From an uncultured Lentisphaeria bacterium (GTDB lineage: Bacteria > Verrucomicrobiota > Lentisphaeria > Victivallales > Victivallaceae), in assembly GCA_903821255.1 (NCBI GenBank), contig CAIJKT010000121.1:1-6752 (forward strand): DNA of 6,752 bases, given 5' to 3'. The notes below the pieces were generated by a model that saw nothing but the letters and a program-made list of their open reading frames with translations, searched no databases and was not told where the DNA came from. The translations under genes and the position numbers were made by a program. Below, piece after piece: positions 6,469 through 6,752 of the stretch. Position 1 is the stretch's first letter; each line of letters begins with the position of its first letter.

Positions 6469-6714
6469 TAACTACGAAACTCTAGTTCTGTAATGAATTC
6501 TGCTGCCGAATGTGCCACATGTTCGATAGATTAATGCTCCTGTTATTTATAACGGTGGGGGTTCAAGGATTTGGTCGTTAATTTAAAAACGGTTAAAAAC
6601 CATGCTTAAAGCAATTTTAAAGGTGGTATGGTTTTAAGCATAGACAGTGCTTGATTTTTAAATTATCTGGCACGTGTGGCCGGATTTAAAAAGATTTGCC
6701 GATGAATGCTTTAG
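6469..6714. other. Downstream non-coding region with no gene
   Basis: I find no open frame of note after the URO-D stop. A small imperfect hairpin, CGAA (6507-6510) with TTCG (6522-6525) enclosing TGT/ACA, has no T-run and is a poor terminator. The main structure is the nested AT-rich inverted repeat at 6579-6665. The sequence GGGGGTTCAAGGAT near 6557-6570 resembles a tRNA T-loop but has no matching stem. Confidence 0.6.
6579..6665. other. Nested AT-rich inverted repeat (possible RNA hairpin or 3' end structure)
   Basis: The outer arms, TAATTTAAAAA (6579-6589) and TTTTTAAATTA (6655-6665), are perfect complements of 11 bases. Inside, ATGCTTAAA (6602-6610) pairs with TTTAAGCAT (6633-6641) over nine bases. 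An overlapping alternative, AAAACCAT (6596-6603) with ATGGTTTT (6628-6635), competes for the same bases, so two mutually exclusive inner hairpins are possible. The right outer arm contains a run of five T, so this may work as a bidirectional terminator for the operon. It may instead be another palindromic repeat family. It lies 49 bases before the second copy of the MITE-like repeat. Confidence 0.45.
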
Positions 6715-6752
6715 CCTGGATTATTCATGAAAAATGGATGAAAGACGAAAAT
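6715..6752 (+). repeat. Partial second copy of the MITE-like palindromic repeat
   Basis: The last 38 bases match the reverse complement of 1129-1166 at 35 of 38 positions, beginning CCTGGATTATTCAT and ending GACGAAAAT at the window edge. It is preceded by TTAG, which is the complement of the CTAA flanking the first copy; this is either part of the repeat or a preferred target. A shared CTTTAG and a TGCC a little further upstream extend weak similarity beyond the terminal repeat. The copy faces right while the other faces left, so together they bracket the repressor-to-URO-D genes. The rest of the element lies outside the window. Confidence 0.65.

Noticed and set aside
6507..6525. Rho-independent terminator after the URO-D gene
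   Set aside because: The short stem is interrupted by a bulge, has a small loop and lacks a following T-run.
6551..6572. tRNA T-loop-like GGTTCAA, possible tRNA or attachment-site remnant
   Set aside because: The flanking bases do not form a T-stem and no acceptor, D or anticodon arm is present; no matching direct repeat was found near the other end of the module.

Overview
The window looks like an accessory glycan-use locus from an uncultured or gut-type member of the Lentisphaerota (Victivallales-like), possibly another Planctomycetota/Verrucomicrobiota-group bacterium. This is inferred from three things. The prepilin has an FTLIELL N-terminus with no glycine before the cleavage site and a C-terminal DGHV motif. 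A DUF6259-type secreted glycosidase-like protein sits beside a LacI-family regulator. A corrinoid-methyltransferase-like URO-D protein lies in the same gene run. No rRNA, tRNA, CRISPR array or transposase gene is seen.

Layout. On the minus strand, positions 873 to 1 hold a two-gene unit: a small two-helix membrane protein, then one base later a lipoprotein that runs off the left edge. Its promoter lies near 901-929. Positions 874-1280 separate this unit from the rightward genes. Inside this gap is a 160-bp imperfect palindrome (1007-1166) with 17-bp terminal inverted repeats and a 4-bp CTAA direct repeat on both sides, as expected of a small non-autonomous transposable element (MITE). Next come a strong sigma-70-type promoter (1210-1238) and a LacI-type operator (1246-1261) at the expected transcription start. 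Four plus-strand genes follow: a LacI-family repressor, a secreted 711-residue DUF6259/glycoside-hydrolase-like protein, a prepilin-like protein, and a URO-D/MtaA-like methyltransferase-family protein. The last three are separated by short gaps and probably form one operon. After them come about 280 bases of non-coding DNA with a nested AT-rich hairpin (6579-6665). The start of a second copy of the palindromic element (6715 onward) lies in the opposite orientation and is cut by the window edge.

How the parts may work together (inference): the repressor appears to control its own promoter and probably the glycan operon, releasing it when a sugar-derived ligand is present. The DUF6259 protein would act outside the cytoplasm on a glycan. 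The prepilin would belong to a secretion or surface-filament machinery encoded elsewhere. The URO-D protein may handle methyl groups, for instance from methylated substrates, but no corrinoid protein or methyl acceptor partner is visible here. The clearest unannotated feature is the pair of outward-facing palindromic repeats bracketing the regulator-to-methyltransferase module.
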